Positions 63,658 to 64,000 of a DNA stretch of 64,000 nucleotides are shown here, piece by piece (positions within the stretch are counted from its first letter, which is position 1; every line of letters starts with the position of its first letter). The DNA is taken from assembly GCF_000964085.1 (NCBI RefSeq), contig NZ_JZRB01000046.1, positions 35,061-99,060 of the forward strand, in the 5' to 3' direction. The DNA is from Luteibacter yeojuensis. Its GTDB lineage: Bacteria > Pseudomonadota > Gammaproteobacteria > Xanthomonadales > Rhodanobacteraceae. The notes below the pieces were generated by a model that was not told the origin of the DNA, made no database searches, and saw only the letters and a list, made by a program, of their open reading frames with translations. Position numbers and translations under genes: made by a program.

Positions 63658-64000
63658 ATGGAGTTCCCCATCAAGCCCGCCACCGTCGCCGCGGTGGCGC
63701 TCGGCGCCACGTTCGCGCTCTCCGCCTGCAACGCCAGCAACCCGCTCGTCACCAAGTCGCAGCGCGAGCACGAGGCCAAGGTGCAGGCCATTCCGCACTG
63801 CACGCGCAAACTCGGTTCCATCTCGGTCATCGAGCCCGAGGGCAGTGTCCACTGGTGGACCCAGCAACAGCTGCCGTCCCCCACCAAGCTCATCAAGGTG
63901 TTCGTGCAGAAGTCGGGCTGCTTCTCGCTCGTCGACCGCGGCATGGGCATGGGCGCGGCCATGCGCGAACGTGAACTCGCCGCCGGCGGCGACCTGCGCG
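63658..64000 (+). CDS. CsgG-like lipoprotein (5' part, runs off the window)
   Basis: The first 114 residues are visible. There is a signal peptide with the lipobox LSAC (Cys24). It then reads AIPHCTRKLGSISVIEPEG, a polar VHWWTQQQLPSPTKLIKVFVQKSGCFSLVDRG and MRERELAAGG. The KVFVQKSGCFSLVDRG...RERELA pattern is that of CsgG/HfaB-type outer-membrane pore proteins. Two extra Cys may form a disulfide. The C-terminal part lies outside the window, so the assignment is tentative. The ATG follows AAGGAAAGGACC. Confidence 0.75.
   Translation, partial: MEFPIKPATVAAVALGATFALSACNASNPLVTKSQREHEAKVQAIPHCTRKLGSISVIEPEGSVHWWTQQQLPSPTKLIKVFVQKSGCFSLVDRGMGMGAAMRERELAAGGDLR

Overview
The window is GC-rich chromosomal DNA from a gammaproteobacterium, most likely a member of the Xanthomonadales (Lysobacterales) and probably close to Rhodanobacteraceae such as Luteibacter or Dyella. 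This is an inference from three things: a xanthomonadin/aryl-polyene type II polyketide operon, many GTAGGAGC-type REP palindromes, and the housekeeping gene content. Nothing looks like a prophage, insertion sequence, CRISPR array or plasmid. I saw no rRNA or tRNA gene.

Region 1 (1-8970, minus strand) is a tightly packed aryl-polyene/xanthomonadin operon. In transcription order it encodes an acyl carrier protein, a family 2 glycosyltransferase, a LolA-like protein, an MMPL exporter, two ketosynthases, a lysophospholipid-type acyltransferase, an unusual membrane protein/dehydratase fusion and a thioesterase. A further gene starts at the left edge. Most junctions overlap by 1-4 bases. Upstream is a gene-free kilobase (8971-10041) holding two inverted copies of a repeat element.

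Region 2 (10042-17209) holds a leucine/branched-chain amino acid dehydrogenase, a YXWGXW-type secreted protein, an alpha/beta hydrolase, the large fused isobutyryl-CoA mutase IcmF and an SGNH hydrolase. Region 3 (17248-24229) has an M50-like membrane protease, an orphan ExbD, an RDD membrane protein, a DUF3014 protein, a secreted cyclophilin, and an aldehyde dehydrogenase divergent from a LysR regulator. Region 4 (24310-36590) contains a CBM9/DUF5916 outer-membrane protein, a GH15 glucoamylase-like enzyme, a DUF1800/DUF1501 secreted pair, a small acidic unknown protein, a methyltransferase, a CPBP protease, a TerC-CBS membrane protein, a MAPEG protein, a YpfJ metalloprotease and a YkgJ cysteine-cluster protein.

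Region 5 (36733-50639) carries two DEAD-box helicases (DeaD-like and RhlE-like) and glutathione-linked functions (S-formylglutathione hydrolase, glutathione reductase). It also carries a SlyD-like isomerase, an Ohr peroxidase, an MFS transporter, an NlpC/P60 lipoprotein, a DadA-like oxidoreductase and HutG. Region 6 (50774-56028, minus) has a RidA-type deaminase, an aldehyde dehydrogenase and an atypical SDR with overlapping reading frames. These resemble the lower 2-aminomuconate branch of tryptophan/3-hydroxyanthranilate breakdown. A MalM-like lipoprotein and asnS follow. Region 7 (56150-64000, plus) has an A-type Fe-S carrier, rpsF-rpsR-rplI with a readable sigma70 promoter, a porin, dnaB with a DnaA box upstream, a Baeyer-Villiger type monooxygenase, an SGNH hydrolase and the start of a CsgG-like lipoprotein.

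REP palindromes punctuate the whole window. They lie mostly just after genes, supply three stop codons, and in one case are translated in frame inside the MMPL exporter. The most unusual coding feature is the polyene fusion protein at 450-1664. It appears to keep only the C-terminal stub of an AMP-ligase between its membrane and dehydratase domains.
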